Below are positions 51,953 through 60,560 of a stretch of DNA of 64,000 bases, piece after piece; position 1 is the first letter of the stretch; each line of letters opens with the position of its first letter. Position numbers and translations under genes: made by a program. The notes beneath the pieces are model-generated. The model saw nothing but the letters and a program-made list of their open reading frames with translations. It was not told the DNA's origin and made no database searches. The DNA lies in assembly GCA_965146665.1 (NCBI GenBank), contig CBCTHE010000016.1, positions 1 to 64,000 of the forward strand. Reading direction: 5' to 3'. Source of the stretch: Ructibacterium sp965146665 (GTDB lineage Bacteria; Bacillota; Clostridia; Monoglobales; Monoglobaceae).

Positions 51953-53737
51953 TTAAACTTCCCTGGCCATGGGAAGATTGATTGTGACCCGGGTGAAACG
52001 CCCGAATTCACTTTCGATCTGTATGGTACCGCCATGGCTTTCAATGATTTCTTTGGCAATGGAAAGGCCGAGGCCTGTGCCGCCCTTGTCCCGGCTCCGG
52101 GCTTTATCCACCCGATAGAACCGTTCAAAGACATGCTCCAAATCCGCCTTTGGAATTCCTTTGCCGCTGTCCTCTACCTTGATGTAAACATTGTTATAGA
52201 GACTGCCCGCAAAGACTTGAATTTTATCGCCTTTGGAGCAGTATTTGATAGAGTTGGAAATGATGTTCTTCACCGCCCGCTCAATCTGATCCTGATCCGC
52301 AAAGATGTCAGGCAGTTCGGTGGTGCGGTTATAGGTCAGTTCCAGACCCTTTTTCTCCGCCTCCAGCGCGAACATGTTTTCCAGCCGGCGAAGCATGTCA
52401 TCCATGGAGAACAGGGTCTTGTGAATATCAATCCGCTGCATGTCAAAGCGAGAGAGAATCAGCAGGTTCTGAACCAGAGCCGTCATCTTGTCGGTTTCAT
52501 CCTGTACGGTGGACAGCAGGCTGGTGGCCGTTTTTTTGTCGTCCAAATATCCGTTGAGCAGGGTTTCCGTATAGGTTCGGATGGTGGTCAGCGGCGTTTT
52601 CAGCTCGTGAGAGACCTCTGCTACAAACTTCTGCCGGGCCGCCTCCAGGTTGAACTGCTCCGTCACGTCCTCGAACACGCAGACAACGCCGGCTGTCCGG
52701 TCATTGTCCATCTTAAACGGGACGAAATAGGCCTTGATATGATCCGTACCGACCAGAAGGTCCCTGGCCTCGGTCTTGGACCGGTCCAGATACAGGAATT
52801 CGGCCATGCACACCCCTGCCCCAATGGAGCGGAAGAACCTGTCGAACCGGAGATCCTCCGGATTTTCGATATGGAACAGCTTCTCTGCCGCGGGATTGAT
52901 ATGTACGACATGCTGATCCGTGTCAAAGGCGATGATCCCATTGTTGATATGCTCCAGAATCACCTCGACCTTGTGTTTCTCTGCGTTGATCTGATTGAGG
53001 CTGTTGTTCATCACATTGCCCATATGATTAAAGGCCTTGACAAGCTCGCCCATCTCTCCGGGCGGGACCTTTTCCAGACTGGGCTCAAAATTCCCTTTGG
53101 CGAATTTCTCCGCGCGGCGGGTCAGCTGCCGGAGCGGCGCCGTCATATACCGCGCCATAAAAAAGCCAACGGCTGCCGCGAGCGCAAGCCCAATGAGCAT
53201 GGCCCAGAGCAGATAGCCCAGCGTCTTTTGAATCAGGACGTGAATTCCGGTCTTGTTGTCCCGGATATAGAGAATAAAGCCGTCCTCCGTGGTTTCACCG
53301 TTTCGGATGAACAGGGCGTAATCCAGATAGTCGCCCCGGGTGGAGGTGCGGTTCCCCTTTGCGGCGCGCATGGCCGCTGAAAGGTTGGGTGTGACGGCCA
53401 GGGTACCCGGCCGAAGCGCCACCGGCGTAATCACGCTGGCGTCCCGTGCGCTGAGCACAAAGCAGGAGCGGTTTTCATCCAGACCCAGCTTCCCTGCGTA
53501 GGCATTGACTGCCGCCTCCACCTGGGGGAGCTTGACGCCGTCCTCCTGCTCAGAGGTGAGAATATAACGGATGGACTGGGGAAGCTCGCTTTGTGCCACG
53601 GCGTTCATGTTGGCTTCAAACCCGGATTTGTACAGCTCCAGCACACCGAAAAAGCAGATGGAGCCAGTCACCAGAACCGCTGTGAAAACGGCCAGCATGA
53701 GCATCCCCGTCAGCCGCCAGTAAAGCTGTTTCAACAC
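51953..53737 (-). CDS. Sensor histidine kinase (PhoR/WalK type), orphan
   Basis: The 594-residue protein has membrane helices at about 13-35 and 170-193 around an external sensor, a HAMP (about 193-245) and a PAS domain (about 255-360). HisKA with the phospho-accepting His in VSHELKTPLT is at about 377. The ATPase domain has NIISNSIKYC, DSGKGIP and GGTGLGLSIAKEI. PhoR/WalK kinases sense phosphate or wall status. No response regulator gene is present on either side. It has its own promoter at about 53888-53916. Confidence 0.92.
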   Translation of the reverse strand: MLKQLYWRLTGMLMLAVFTAVLVTGSICFFGVLELYKSGFEANMNAVAQSELPQSIRYILTSEQEDGVKLPQVEAAVNAYAGKLGLDENRSCFVLSARDASVITPVALRPGTLAVTPNLSAAMRAAKGNRTSTRGDYLDYALFIRNGETTEDGFILYIRDNKTGIHVLIQKTLGYLLWAMLIGLALAAAVGFFMARYMTAPLRQLTRRAEKFAKGNFEPSLEKVPPGEMGELVKAFNHMGNVMNNSLNQINAEKHKVEVILEHINNGIIAFDTDQHVVHINPAAEKLFHIENPEDLRFDRFFRSIGAGVCMAEFLYLDRSKTEARDLLVGTDHIKAYFVPFKMDNDRTAGVVCVFEDVTEQFNLEAARQKFVAEVSHELKTPLTTIRTYTETLLNGYLDDKKTATSLLSTVQDETDKMTALVQNLLILSRFDMQRIDIHKTLFSMDDMLRRLENMFALEAEKKGLELTYNRTTELPDIFADQDQIERAVKNIISNSIKYCSKGDKIQVFAGSLYNNVYIKVEDSGKGIPKADLEHVFERFYRVDKARSRDKGGTGLGLSIAKEIIESHGGTIQIESEFGRFTRVTINLPMAREV

Positions 53738-53887
53738 GCCGTGCGCACCTCCCTTTGCAATGCTGTCTGAACCAGTGGTTCCCCGGCACAGCGAATTTTC
53801 TATTTAGAGCGGCCGTCAGAAAAGTCTTAACGGGCCTTCCCCAATGGCCTTCTGTTTGATCCATATCCTCAAACAGAAATCCCCTAT

Positions 53888-53916
53888 ATTATAACATGAA
53901 ATATTCGTCAGGTAAA
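53888..53916 (-). promoter_or_regulatory. Promoter of the histidine kinase gene
   Basis: On the minus strand TTTACC (53916-53911) and TATAAT (53893-53888) are 17 bases apart, about 150 bases before the start at 53737. The rest of 53738-54047 is an AT-rich stretch with no gene. Confidence 0.6.
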
Positions 53917-54047
53917 GTAAAAATTTAAAGTTTTTGAAATATTTTTTTAATACATGGGCGGTTTTATGTGAATTTACGCCCAGTGGCATGAACATGCGGG
54001 CAAAATGGCCCCCAAATCAAATGCAGGGCCGCTCTTTTGGGTCTGGT

Positions 54048-55235
54048 TCAGGTGAAAAAACGCCGCTCCTCCTGCCAGAGCAGGTCACAGGCGGCCCGCA
54101 GGCGGAGAAACAGGGCGAGGTCCTCCTGTGTAGAAAAGGAAAATGGGCCCTGGACGCCGCCATAAAATCCGGGCCGGGCCGCGCTCTCCGGCAGGAGAAG
54201 CCGCCAGCCCTGGGACGGGTCCAGAATATACCGCGGCATTCCGCCGCTTTCCCGGGGGAAGGGCCGGCCTGGGCCCGCTAGACAAAAGACACGGCCGGGG
54301 TGCCGCTTTGCCAGCTGGGCGCCCTCTTCCGGGGTATCCGCTGTGCGGATACCCGCCCGCCGCAGAGCGGGGCCAAGGCCGGGGACGGAAAGCTCTGTCC
54401 GGGCGTACAGCGGGGTCTGATAAAACGCCCTGCGGCGGGCGTCAAAGGCCATAAGCCTGGGACGGGCGGCCGTGATGCCCAGTTCCTCGTCGCGGGCGGT
54501 CAGGGAATCCGGGTGCATCCGGTAGGCGTAGATGGGTTCCTTCTGGGACAGATGGCGGATATGAAACAGGCTGTTGAGCCGCATGAAATAGTCATAATCC
54601 TCCAGCATAAACTGGCGGGGGGAATAGCCCCCCAGCACCGCGTCCACACTGCCGCGGTACAGAAAGGCCGCGCCGATGGTGTTGTTGGCAACAGTGTTCA
54701 GCAGGGCTGTAGAGGCGGGCAGAATGACGTTTCCGCTGCCGGGCGGGAGCTCAAACCAGCCGTGGCCCCTCAGCCGCTGACCTGTTGGCCCGATGAGAAA
54801 CATGTTTCCGGTCACCATGTCCGCGTCAGGGCTGTGCCGCAAGGCTTCGGCCATGGAAGCGAGACAGCCGGGGAGCATGCGGTTGTCCGCGCTGATCCAG
54901 GTAAAAAATTCGCCGGCCGCCTCTCCGAAACCGCGGTTCAGAGCCCGGGGGAGTTTCTGGTTCTCCTGGGTGATGAGGCGGACGCGCCTGTCCCGGGCGG
55001 CGTATTGCGCCGCAATCGCGCCGGAGCCGTCCGTGGAGCCGTCGTCCACCACAATCAGTTCCCAGTCTTGCCAGGTCTGGCCCAGTACAGATTCAATGGC
55101 CTCGCCCAGATACCGCGCTCCGTTAAAGACCGGCAGTACCACAGAGACCAGTCCAGGCGCATGGGGACGGCCGATCCGGCTTGCGGGCAGATAGCCGGGC
55201 CGGCTCTTTTTCCAGGGGAGAAAACGGCTCAGCAT
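54048..55235 (-). CDS. Family 2 glycosyltransferase
   Basis: The 395-residue protein has a GT2 core: LVSVVLPVFNGARYLGEAIE, the DDGSTDGSG donor-site motif and a metal-site ISADNRMLPG in place of the usual D-x-D. The 54048-end region of about 120 residues is Arg/Pro-rich and unlike the core. It has no membrane segment. It overlaps the upstream glycosyltransferase gene by seven bases, so the two are co-translated, downstream of the Wzt-like gene. Confidence 0.88.
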   Translation of the reverse strand: MLSRFLPWKKSRPGYLPASRIGRPHAPGLVSVVLPVFNGARYLGEAIESVLGQTWQDWELIVVDDGSTDGSGAIAAQYAARDRRVRLITQENQKLPRALNRGFGEAAGEFFTWISADNRMLPGCLASMAEALRHSPDADMVTGNMFLIGPTGQRLRGHGWFELPPGSGNVILPASTALLNTVANNTIGAAFLYRGSVDAVLGGYSPRQFMLEDYDYFMRLNSLFHIRHLSQKEPIYAYRMHPDSLTARDEELGITAARPRLMAFDARRRAFYQTPLYARTELSVPGLGPALRRAGIRTADTPEEGAQLAKRHPGRVFCLAGPGRPFPRESGGMPRYILDPSQGWRLLLPESAARPGFYGGVQGPFSFSTQEDLALFLRLRAACDLLWQEERRFFT

Positions 55236-56302
55236 GGAAGGACCTCCTTCTGGTCCGGCCGCTGGAGCGCCAAAAACAGCTCCGCAAAGGCGTCCCGTTC
55301 ACATTTCTTATAATAGCGCTCCAGCTCAGAGCCCCGATGCTCCAGCCGCCGCAGTTCCCTGTCCGCGATCCGCATCCGCTCCCGGACATACCGCAGATCC
55401 CAGTCCCAGGGCGCGTAGCCGTCCCTGCACAGGCGGTAGGTGGTAAAGATCCCCGCCCGCAGGGTGTTTTTGACATGTGTCCGGGTGAATCGTCTTGGCT
55501 CTACCCGGTGCTCGACCCAGGCGGCAGGTTGGATGCCCACCTCCCAGCCGCGGGACTGGGCCAGAAAGCACAGGGCGGTTTCCTCGCCGCCCTCAAAGCC
55601 GTCCCTGATCCGGCCGTAGCTGGAGGGAAAGCCGCCCAGCGCCTCCAGGGCGGCGGCGCGGATACAGAAGCAGGCGCCGTAGGGAAATTCGTATTGCCCG
55701 CGTACCGGGCGATAGCTGCGGAAGGGCACGGTGTATGCGCTCCAGAGGCCCTCTCTGCCCGGCAGAACAGCCTCCGGCCGGGGAGTGGGGAGGGCCAGCC
55801 GGATCTGGCCGCCCACAATGGCGGCCTGGGGCCGCCGCACAAAGGCGGCGGCCATACTGCGCACAAGTCCGGAATCCGCAACCGCGTCGTCGTCCATATA
55901 TAACAGCAGGGAACCCTTTGCGTGTACGGCGCCGCAGTTTCGAGCGCGGGACAGGCCCGGCCGGGCTTCTCTGACCCAGCGCGCCTCGGCCGGAAGCAGT
56001 CCGGCGGGCGGGCTGTCCGGACGGTTCCAGACCACCAGCACCTCATAGGCCGGGGCGCCCTCCTGTCTGAGCGCGGAGGCCACCGCGTCCGGCAGGCCGG
56101 GACAGGTCCCGGCTGTGCAGATGATGAGGGAGAGCCGCAGAGGCCGGCCCCCGCTTTCGGGGATGGGTACCGGTGTGCGGACGGTTTTGGTTTTTTGGGG
56201 ACGAAAAAGTTCGTTGATCCCTTTTTGCAGGGACAGCCAAAGGCCGCTCCGCCGCAGCTCGGCGGCCGCGGCCAGACTGATATTAGGATTCGGTTTCTCC
56301 AT
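55229..56302 (-). CDS. Family 2 glycosyltransferase
   Basis: The 357-residue protein has GT2 features (LRLSLIICTAG, the MDDDAVADSG acidic motif and the GGEETALCFL motif). The C-terminal region binds the acceptor. ATG 56302 follows GGAGG by nine bases. It overlaps the ABC transporter ATPase gene by 20 bases and the downstream glycosyltransferase by seven, so the three form one unit. Confidence 0.87.
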   Translation of the reverse strand: MEKPNPNISLAAAAELRRSGLWLSLQKGINELFRPQKTKTVRTPVPIPESGGRPLRLSLIICTAGTCPGLPDAVASALRQEGAPAYEVLVVWNRPDSPPAGLLPAEARWVREARPGLSRARNCGAVHAKGSLLLYMDDDAVADSGLVRSMAAAFVRRPQAAIVGGQIRLALPTPRPEAVLPGREGLWSAYTVPFRSYRPVRGQYEFPYGACFCIRAAALEALGGFPSSYGRIRDGFEGGEETALCFLAQSRGWEVGIQPAAWVEHRVEPRRFTRTHVKNTLRAGIFTTYRLCRDGYAPWDWDLRYVRERMRIADRELRRLEHRGSELERYYKKCERDAFAELFLALQRPDQKEVLPC

Positions 56303-57461
56303 GGACTTCAACCTCCGCCGGAATGTGAAATAAACCAAACTGCGGGTGCGCCGCCCCGGCCTCAGCCCAGGCGATTCCCTCGCAGTAATCGTAGTAGGTG
56401 ATGGGTGTGGTATCCCGCCGCTCCAGCCCTGCCGCAAGGGAATAGCGCCCCGGACAGAACAGGCTTTGAAACCGGAAGGTGACGGTCTGGATTTGGCCGG
56501 GCTCCAAACGGGCGCCGCACGCAGCGGTAGAGAGCACCAGCAGGTCCAGCCCCTCCCGGCTGCGTACGGCCAGCGACAGGGACAGTCCGGATGGGTCCGC
56601 TTCCCGGGGGACTGCGGCGGTGACATGTACGGCGATTTCCTCGCCCCAGCGCCAGAAGCCGGGACAGGAGACAGCGCGGATGGAGCCGGTGTGGGAGCCA
56701 AAGCGGTTGAGCATGCCCGCCGGGACCGGAGCGGAGCTGCCGCCCGCCACCGCGTCCTCCATATAGGCTGAGGTGACCGCGCCCACTGCGCCGTCCTGCC
56801 GGACGCGTCCCTGATCCAGCCAAATGGCCCGGGTGCAGAATTTCCGAACCGTGTCAATGTCGTGGGTTACATATAGAATGGTGACGCCCTGGCATTTCAG
56901 CGTTTCGAATTTCCGAAAACATTTTGCCTGAAACAGGAAATCGCCCACAGACAGGGCCTCGTCCACCAGCAGAATATCCGGCGCGGTACAGGCAGCAGCC
57001 GCAAAGGCCAGCCGGACAAACATACCGTCTGAATAGGTTTTGACCGGCTGGTGCGCATAGCTGCCAATATCCGCAAAGTCCAGAATCTCCGGGAGCTTTG
57101 CTGTGGTCTCGGCCCGGGTCATCCCGCACAGTGTTCCATTTAAGTATATGTTCTGAATGCCTGTATATTCCGGATGGAAGCCTGCGCCCAGTTCCAGGAG
57201 CGCGGCCAGCCGGCCGCGGACCAGCAGCTTGCCCGCGGTGGGCGCGGTGACGCCGCTGATGAGCTTGAGAAGCGTTGACTTTCCGGAGCCGTTTCTGCCA
57301 ATGATGCCAACCGCCTCGCCGGGGGCCGCGGAAAAGCTGACCCGGTCCAGAGCGGTTTTGGACTGTTTTTTCCAACGCCCAAAAGGGCCGCCGGCATTGG
57401 CCGGGGCCCTGCCCTTGAGCGGATAGATTTTTGTCAGACTGTCTGCAATGATCTGTTTCAT
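56283..57461 (-). CDS. Polysaccharide export ABC transporter ATPase (Wzt/TagH type)
   Basis: The 392-residue protein has an ABC ATPase of the Wzt group: Walker A GRNGSGKSTLLKLISG (about 54-69), the Q-loop region, the C-loop TYSDGMFVRLAFA with a non-canonical signature, and Walker B ILLVDEALSVGD. A C-terminal beta-sandwich (about 260-390) resembles the glycan-binding Wzt_C domain. It would energise export of a lipid-linked glycan made by the two downstream transferases. No ABC-2 permease gene is seen here. No clear ribosome site precedes ATG 57461. Confidence 0.87.
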   Translation of the reverse strand: MKQIIADSLTKIYPLKGRAPANAGGPFGRWKKQSKTALDRVSFSAAPGEAVGIIGRNGSGKSTLLKLISGVTAPTAGKLLVRGRLAALLELGAGFHPEYTGIQNIYLNGTLCGMTRAETTAKLPEILDFADIGSYAHQPVKTYSDGMFVRLAFAAAACTAPDILLVDEALSVGDFLFQAKCFRKFETLKCQGVTILYVTHDIDTVRKFCTRAIWLDQGRVRQDGAVGAVTSAYMEDAVAGGSSAPVPAGMLNRFGSHTGSIRAVSCPGFWRWGEEIAVHVTAAVPREADPSGLSLSLAVRSREGLDLLVLSTAACGARLEPGQIQTVTFRFQSLFCPGRYSLAAGLERRDTTPITYYDYCEGIAWAEAGAAHPQFGLFHIPAEVEVHGETES

Positions 57462-57560
57462 ATGCGCACAGACGCCGGGCCGGCAGCGGCGTGACGGCGG
57501 TTCCTTTCTCAATGCTGTTTTCCGGGGAACGCCATACGGTCCCAGACATGGAATAAGGCC

Positions 57561-57589
57561 ATTATAGCATATCGCATAGGGCAATGCAA
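57561..57589 (-). promoter_or_regulatory. Promoter of the Wzt-like/glycosyltransferase unit
   Basis: On the minus strand TTGCAT (57589-57584) and TATAAT (57566-57561) are 17 bases apart, about 100 bases before ATG 57461. Confidence 0.75.
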
Positions 57590-57702
57590 GGCGGGCGGCA
57601 AAGCGGGAAGATCAAAAAAGAAAAAATTTTATATGGGACTGGAACCAAAAAGGGGGTTTCACGTATGATAAAGTGAACACTAAATAGGAGGTGCAAAGCA
57701 CA

Positions 57703-57828
57703 ATGTTTGGAAATGGTTGTGGACTCGGAGGCAACTCCGGACTGTGGATTATCATTGTTATCATCCTGATCTGCTGCTGTAACGATGGCGGCAGCGCACG
57801 CGGACTGAACGACTGCTGCTGCGACTGA
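57703..57828 (+). CDS. Cys-rich membrane microprotein
   Basis: The 41-residue protein begins MFGNGCGLGGNSGLWIIIVI, continues LILICCCN, and ends with a CCCD cluster. It has one hydrophobic segment followed by cysteine clusters. An AGGAGG ribosome site is nine bases upstream. Similar tiny 'high-cysteine' proteins occur in Clostridia and resemble YjcZ-type sporulation proteins. The function is unknown. A close paralogue lies at 58080. Confidence 0.75.
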   Translation: MFGNGCGLGGNSGLWIIIVIILICCCNDGGSARGLNDCCCD

Positions 57829-58079
57829 TTTGTGAAAGGCCGAAGGGCCTGTACATAGCCGCGCTGCGGGCTACGGCGGCGCAGAAGCATACGCCGCCGC
57901 AAAAATTGCTACATCATCCGCCCTGCCGGAGCTGTACCGAGCGCAGGGCATCCATACACAAGCGCGGGCTTTCCGTCCGCAATGCAGGACGGAGGGCCTG
58001 GGCGGTAAGCGCCCGAAATCCGTAAAGTCGGGTTGGACGCAAAACGGCAATTCTATTTCAGGCGTAAGGAGGTGTAAGT

Positions 58080-58205
58080 ATGGGCTGTTTTAATGGTTTC
58101 GGCGGTGACAGCTGCCTTTGGATCATCATTCTCATCATCCTGATTTGCTGCTGCTGCGGCGGTAATGACGGTTGTGGCTGCAACAACAACTGCGGCTGCT
58201 GCTAG
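58080..58205 (+). CDS. Cys-rich membrane microprotein, paralogue
   Basis: The 41-residue protein begins MGCFNGFGGDSCLWIIILII, continues LICCCCGGN, and ends CNNNCGCC. It shares the WIII(V/L)II..LICCC core with the copy at 57703. An AAGGAGGT ribosome site lies just upstream. Keeping the length (41) and core while the flanks differ implies selection. The 57829-58079 interval between the two is GC-rich with hairpins and no gene. Confidence 0.75.
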   Translation: MGCFNGFGGDSCLWIIILIILICCCCGGNDGCGCNNNCGCC

Positions 58206-58283
58206 TTTGTGAAACGGGGGCGCGTCACGCCCCGGCCCGGCCGGATCAAGGGAGAAGCACCAGGGGCGGCCGGGTACAAACAG

Positions 58284-58321
58284 AAAGACAGGGCGCGGGG
58301 GTTCCCGCACCCTGTCTTTTT
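58284..58321 (+). terminator. Terminator after the Cys-rich microprotein genes
   Basis: AAAGACAGGG pairs with CCCTGTCTTT around a CGCGGG/CCCGC inner stem, followed by five T. It lies about 80 bases after the second microprotein stop. Confidence 0.85.
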
Positions 58322-58401
58322 CCGTGTAACGCTTGCGCGGCGCGGTTCTGCGGTCCGGAATAGCCCTGGGGAAATTTGCGCGCGGCAGACAAAGTTGAGG
58401 C

Positions 58402-58430
58402 TTGACAAGGTGCGGAAATTGTGCTATACT
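58402..58430 (+). promoter_or_regulatory. Promoter of tRNA-Thr
   Basis: TTGACA (58402-58407) and TATACT (58425-58430) are 17 bases apart and 15 bases before the tRNA. Confidence 0.88.
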
Positions 58431-58445
58431 TCTTCTTGCGTGATT

Positions 58446-58521
58446 GCCGATATAGCTCAGTCGGTAGAGCGATTCACTCGTAATGAATAGGTCAACGGTT
58501 CGATTCCGTTTATCGGCTCCA
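58446..58521 (+). tRNA. tRNA-Thr (anticodon CGT)
   Basis: The 76-base gene has a perfect acceptor stem (GCCGATA with TATCGGC). The anticodon arm presents CGT (58479-58481), the T arm is GGTTCGATTCC, and the CCA end is encoded. Its 3' end faces an integrase remnant, so it is the likely integration target of the element to the right. Confidence 0.97.
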
Positions 58522-58525
58522 CTTG

Positions 58526-58560
58526 AAAACCCGCTTCCCATATGGGATTGCGGGTTTTTT
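58526..58560 (+). terminator. Terminator after tRNA-Thr
   Basis: AAAACCCGC pairs with its complement around an inner TCCCA/TGGGA stem, followed by a run of T. It starts five bases after the CCA end. Confidence 0.85.
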
Positions 58561-58574
58561 GCATGCAAAAAAAG

Positions 58575-58597
58575 AACGCCCGAAAATGGGCGTTTTT
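58575..58597. terminator. Second hairpin downstream of tRNA-Thr
   Basis: AACGCCC pairs with GGGCGTT over a short loop, followed by TTT on the plus strand and A-rich on the other. It may belong to the integrative element's own transcript. Confidence 0.6.
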
Positions 58598-58600
58598 CTA

Positions 58601-58622
58601 ATTTGGTGACTATTTGGTGACT
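58601..58622. repeat. Tandem 11-bp direct repeat between tRNA-Thr and the integrase remnant
   Basis: ATTTGGTGACT occurs twice without a gap (58601-58611, 58612-58622). Direct repeats of this size beside a tyrosine integrase gene are typical of arm-type integrase binding sites. The attachment core itself would be the tRNA 3' end. Confidence 0.5.
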
Positions 58623-58629
58623 TTTCATC

Positions 58630-58795
58630 TCAATTTGACGCGGCGGATTGTGGTTTCAGCATGTTTTCTAAAGCTATGGCCGCCCTTTCTGTCCTGTGCT
58701 TTCAGCGCATGGGCATATATATTTATGGTGGTGCTTGTCTGGGCGTGTCCTGCTTTTTCAAAAATTTAACAGCTTGCTTTGAGTATTGTATCTTC
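58630..58795 (-). pseudogene. Decayed C-terminal tail of a tyrosine-type integrase
   Basis: On the minus strand one frame reads GHAQTSTTINIYAHALKAQD RK, the signature end of tyrosine recombinases, with the catalytic Tyr in NIYAHAL. One extra base then shifts the frame, and the expected ending ALENMLKPQSAASN appears in the next frame and stops at 58630. Upstream a stop lies six codons before GHAQ, so another base change has broken the front. Nothing of the N-terminal or central domains remains, so the gene is dead. Confidence 0.7.
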
Positions 58796-58834
58796 AAGGG
58801 GTCTCACCTTCTTTCCGGTTCGGAGCGGAAAAGG

Positions 58835-59221
58835 TTACATCATGTCCACATGCCGACGGTAACGCCGCGGAATATCTATGCCGACGAGATAGCCAAGCTC
58901 ATGCAGGGCGGCGGGAATAACTGTGAAGCCGTCCTTGTAAAACTGCTGTATACGTCTTGATTTATCGCTGATACCGCTGTAATTTGGAGGGCATACAAAT
59001 GTCCAGTCTGCGCCGTCTTTATTCAGCACCAGCCTGAAATATTTGTCCAGATCATTATCCTCAAACCCAGCAAGGCGCAGCAGTATAATATGCTCTCCTG
59101 CCTCGTCAATCGGGGAAATGATAAGTGTCTTGCCGTCATGGGATACCAGAAGTAAAAGCGGATCGTCCGCTTGCATTGCCTCCTTTACTCCGGCTTCATT
59201 TGGATAGTATATTTTTTCCAT
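58835..59221 (-). CDS. Conserved phage-associated hypothetical protein
   Basis: The 128-residue protein begins MEKIYYPNEAGVKEAMQADD and is rich in charged and beta-forming residues (PLLLLVSHDGKTLIISPIDE). Small proteins like this are often found beside phage repressor genes in Firmicutes. It is downstream of and co-oriented with the CI-type repressor, 60 bases away. I do not know its function. Confidence 0.55.
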   Translation of the reverse strand: MEKIYYPNEAGVKEAMQADDPLLLLVSHDGKTLIISPIDEAGEHIILLRLAGFEDNDLDKYFRLVLNKDGADWTFVCPPNYSGISDKSRRIQQFYKDGFTVIPAALHELGYLVGIDIPRRYRRHVDMM

Positions 59222-59282
59222 TCATCTCACCTCTTTCTTTCAGTTCGGAGCGGGACGGATCAGCGGCATTTACGCTTTTTCC

Positions 59283-60050
59283 TTATACATCCGTTGTGCT
59301 CTTTCCTTCCCGAACCCCCAGCACCTTTCCATAACAATGTATTGCGTCGGTGTCGTGAAAATAGATTTCTGGATATTTGGGGTTGTGGGATTTAAGACCC
59401 TCCTCCGTAAGTTCCTTGACATATACGCTTCCGTTTATCATGAACAATCCTATTTCTCCAACCTCAATATCGGGCTGTTGCTTAATATAGAGCGTGTCAC
59501 CGGAATAATACGTCGGCTCCATGCTGTCACCGGTCACGGTCACCAGAAATGAGGTTTCGGGCGGTTCGTCCTCCTCCATAATAATCATGGTATAGGAGGA
59601 TGAATCAAGAAACTGGCCTGTCCCTGCTGATACGCGGATGTCGTACAGCGGTGCTTCACGTTTCGGAAACTTAATGATGTTGCTTTCTTTTTCCTGTTCT
59701 TTCGGTCCGCGGATTGCCTCTATATACTTATATTCAATATCAAGCACGCCAGCAATGACGCCCTTTCCTCTGTCATCAAGCAAGCGGTATTTGTCTATGA
59801 TTTGTAGCTCTCTGTCTGTGAGTTGAGCGCAAGGGCCTCCGTTTTTTGAAAATCCAAAAGCGTTATCAACAGTTGTCCCATAGAGGTCGCACAGAGTAAA
59901 CAAGGTATTTGCGTCAGGCTGAGAATAGCCGGTTTCCCAATGCCCAACTATTTGCTGGGTACGCCCTAAGTGTTTAGCAACGTCTTTTTGGGTCATGTTC
60001 GCTTTTTTACGCAACGTTTTTAGAATGTGGGCTATTTCTTCTCTAGTCAT
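59283..60050 (-). CDS. CI/LexA-type phage repressor (XRE helix-turn-helix with S24 peptidase)
   Basis: The 255-residue protein has an N-terminal XRE helix-turn-helix (NMTQKDVAKHLGRTQQIVGH at about 20-39). It ends in an S24 self-cleavage domain with the catalytic Ser in GDSMEPTYYSGDTL and Lys in GSVYVKEL. An Ala-Gly cleavage site lies in VSAGTGQF. It should repress lytic genes and be inactivated on DNA damage. ATG 60050 follows AAGGAG. It is divergent from the small Cro-like gene. Confidence 0.9.
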   Translation of the reverse strand: MTREEIAHILKTLRKKANMTQKDVAKHLGRTQQIVGHWETGYSQPDANTLFTLCDLYGTTVDNAFGFSKNGGPCAQLTDRELQIIDKYRLLDDRGKGVIAGVLDIEYKYIEAIRGPKEQEKESNIIKFPKREAPLYDIRVSAGTGQFLDSSSYTMIIMEEDEPPETSFLVTVTGDSMEPTYYSGDTLYIKQQPDIEVGEIGLFMINGSVYVKELTEEGLKSHNPKYPEIYFHDTDAIHCYGKVLGVREGKSTTDV

Positions 60051-60137
60051 ATAATGCGCAACTCCTTTCTTGTACATATAATATCACATATTTTCTCAAA
60101 AAGCAAGATGAAAAACTAAAAAATTTAGTAAAAAGCC

Positions 60138-60191
60138 TTTTGCGCTCAAATTTATAGTGCTATTATAGGGGTTCACTCAAAAAACGAGTGA
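60138..60191 (+). promoter_or_regulatory. Divergent phage switch region with operator-like repeat
   Basis: TTTTGC (60138-60143) and TATTAT (60161-60166), 17 bases apart, could drive the Cro-like gene. CACTC (60174-60178) and GAGTG (60187-60191) form an inverted repeat that could be an operator. The AT-rich interval lies between the divergent CI and Cro-like genes. Confidence 0.5.
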
Positions 60192-60220
60192 GAAAAATAA
60201 GTAAATGGAGGTGATGAATT

Positions 60221-60442
60221 ATGTTTGACATTAGGGACAACCTTAAACAGATGATTGTTAATAAAGGATTAAAACAGTCCGTTGTGGCCGCTAAAAGCGG
60301 CTTGACTTCCGAGCAGTTATCCAACATATTGAACAGAAAAAGAAAGCTAGAAGCTGGAGAACTATTTGCGATTTGCGACACCATAGGCACTACACCAGAG
60401 CGACTTCTGAGATATAGCTCCCGGTATGGCAGAGACGGCTAA
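60221..60442 (+). CDS. Small XRE-type DNA-binding protein (Cro-like)
   Basis: The 73-residue protein is almost only a helix-turn-helix (IVNKGLKQSVVAAKSGLTSE through QLSNILNRKRK). It is divergent to the CI-type repressor, with 170 bases between them, the layout of a phage lysogeny switch. A GGAGGTG site precedes the ATG. Confidence 0.85.
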   Translation: MFDIRDNLKQMIVNKGLKQSVVAAKSGLTSEQLSNILNRKRKLEAGELFAICDTIGTTPERLLRYSSRYGRDG

Positions 60443-60560
60443 AAGTAAAGTTGTGCCGTACATCTTACCGAGCCGACAAGCGGGCTGAACAAAGAATTTA
60501 ATGCCCCCAACTTTGGGGAGGCCTACTACAGGAAATTGCATACCAGAAAGGAGAAAACGA

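Noticed and set aside
58053..58628. Long minus-strand frame across tRNA-Thr and the microprotein gene
   Set aside because: It spans tRNA-Thr and terminators on the opposite strand and its amino-acid composition is not protein-like, so it is a chance frame.
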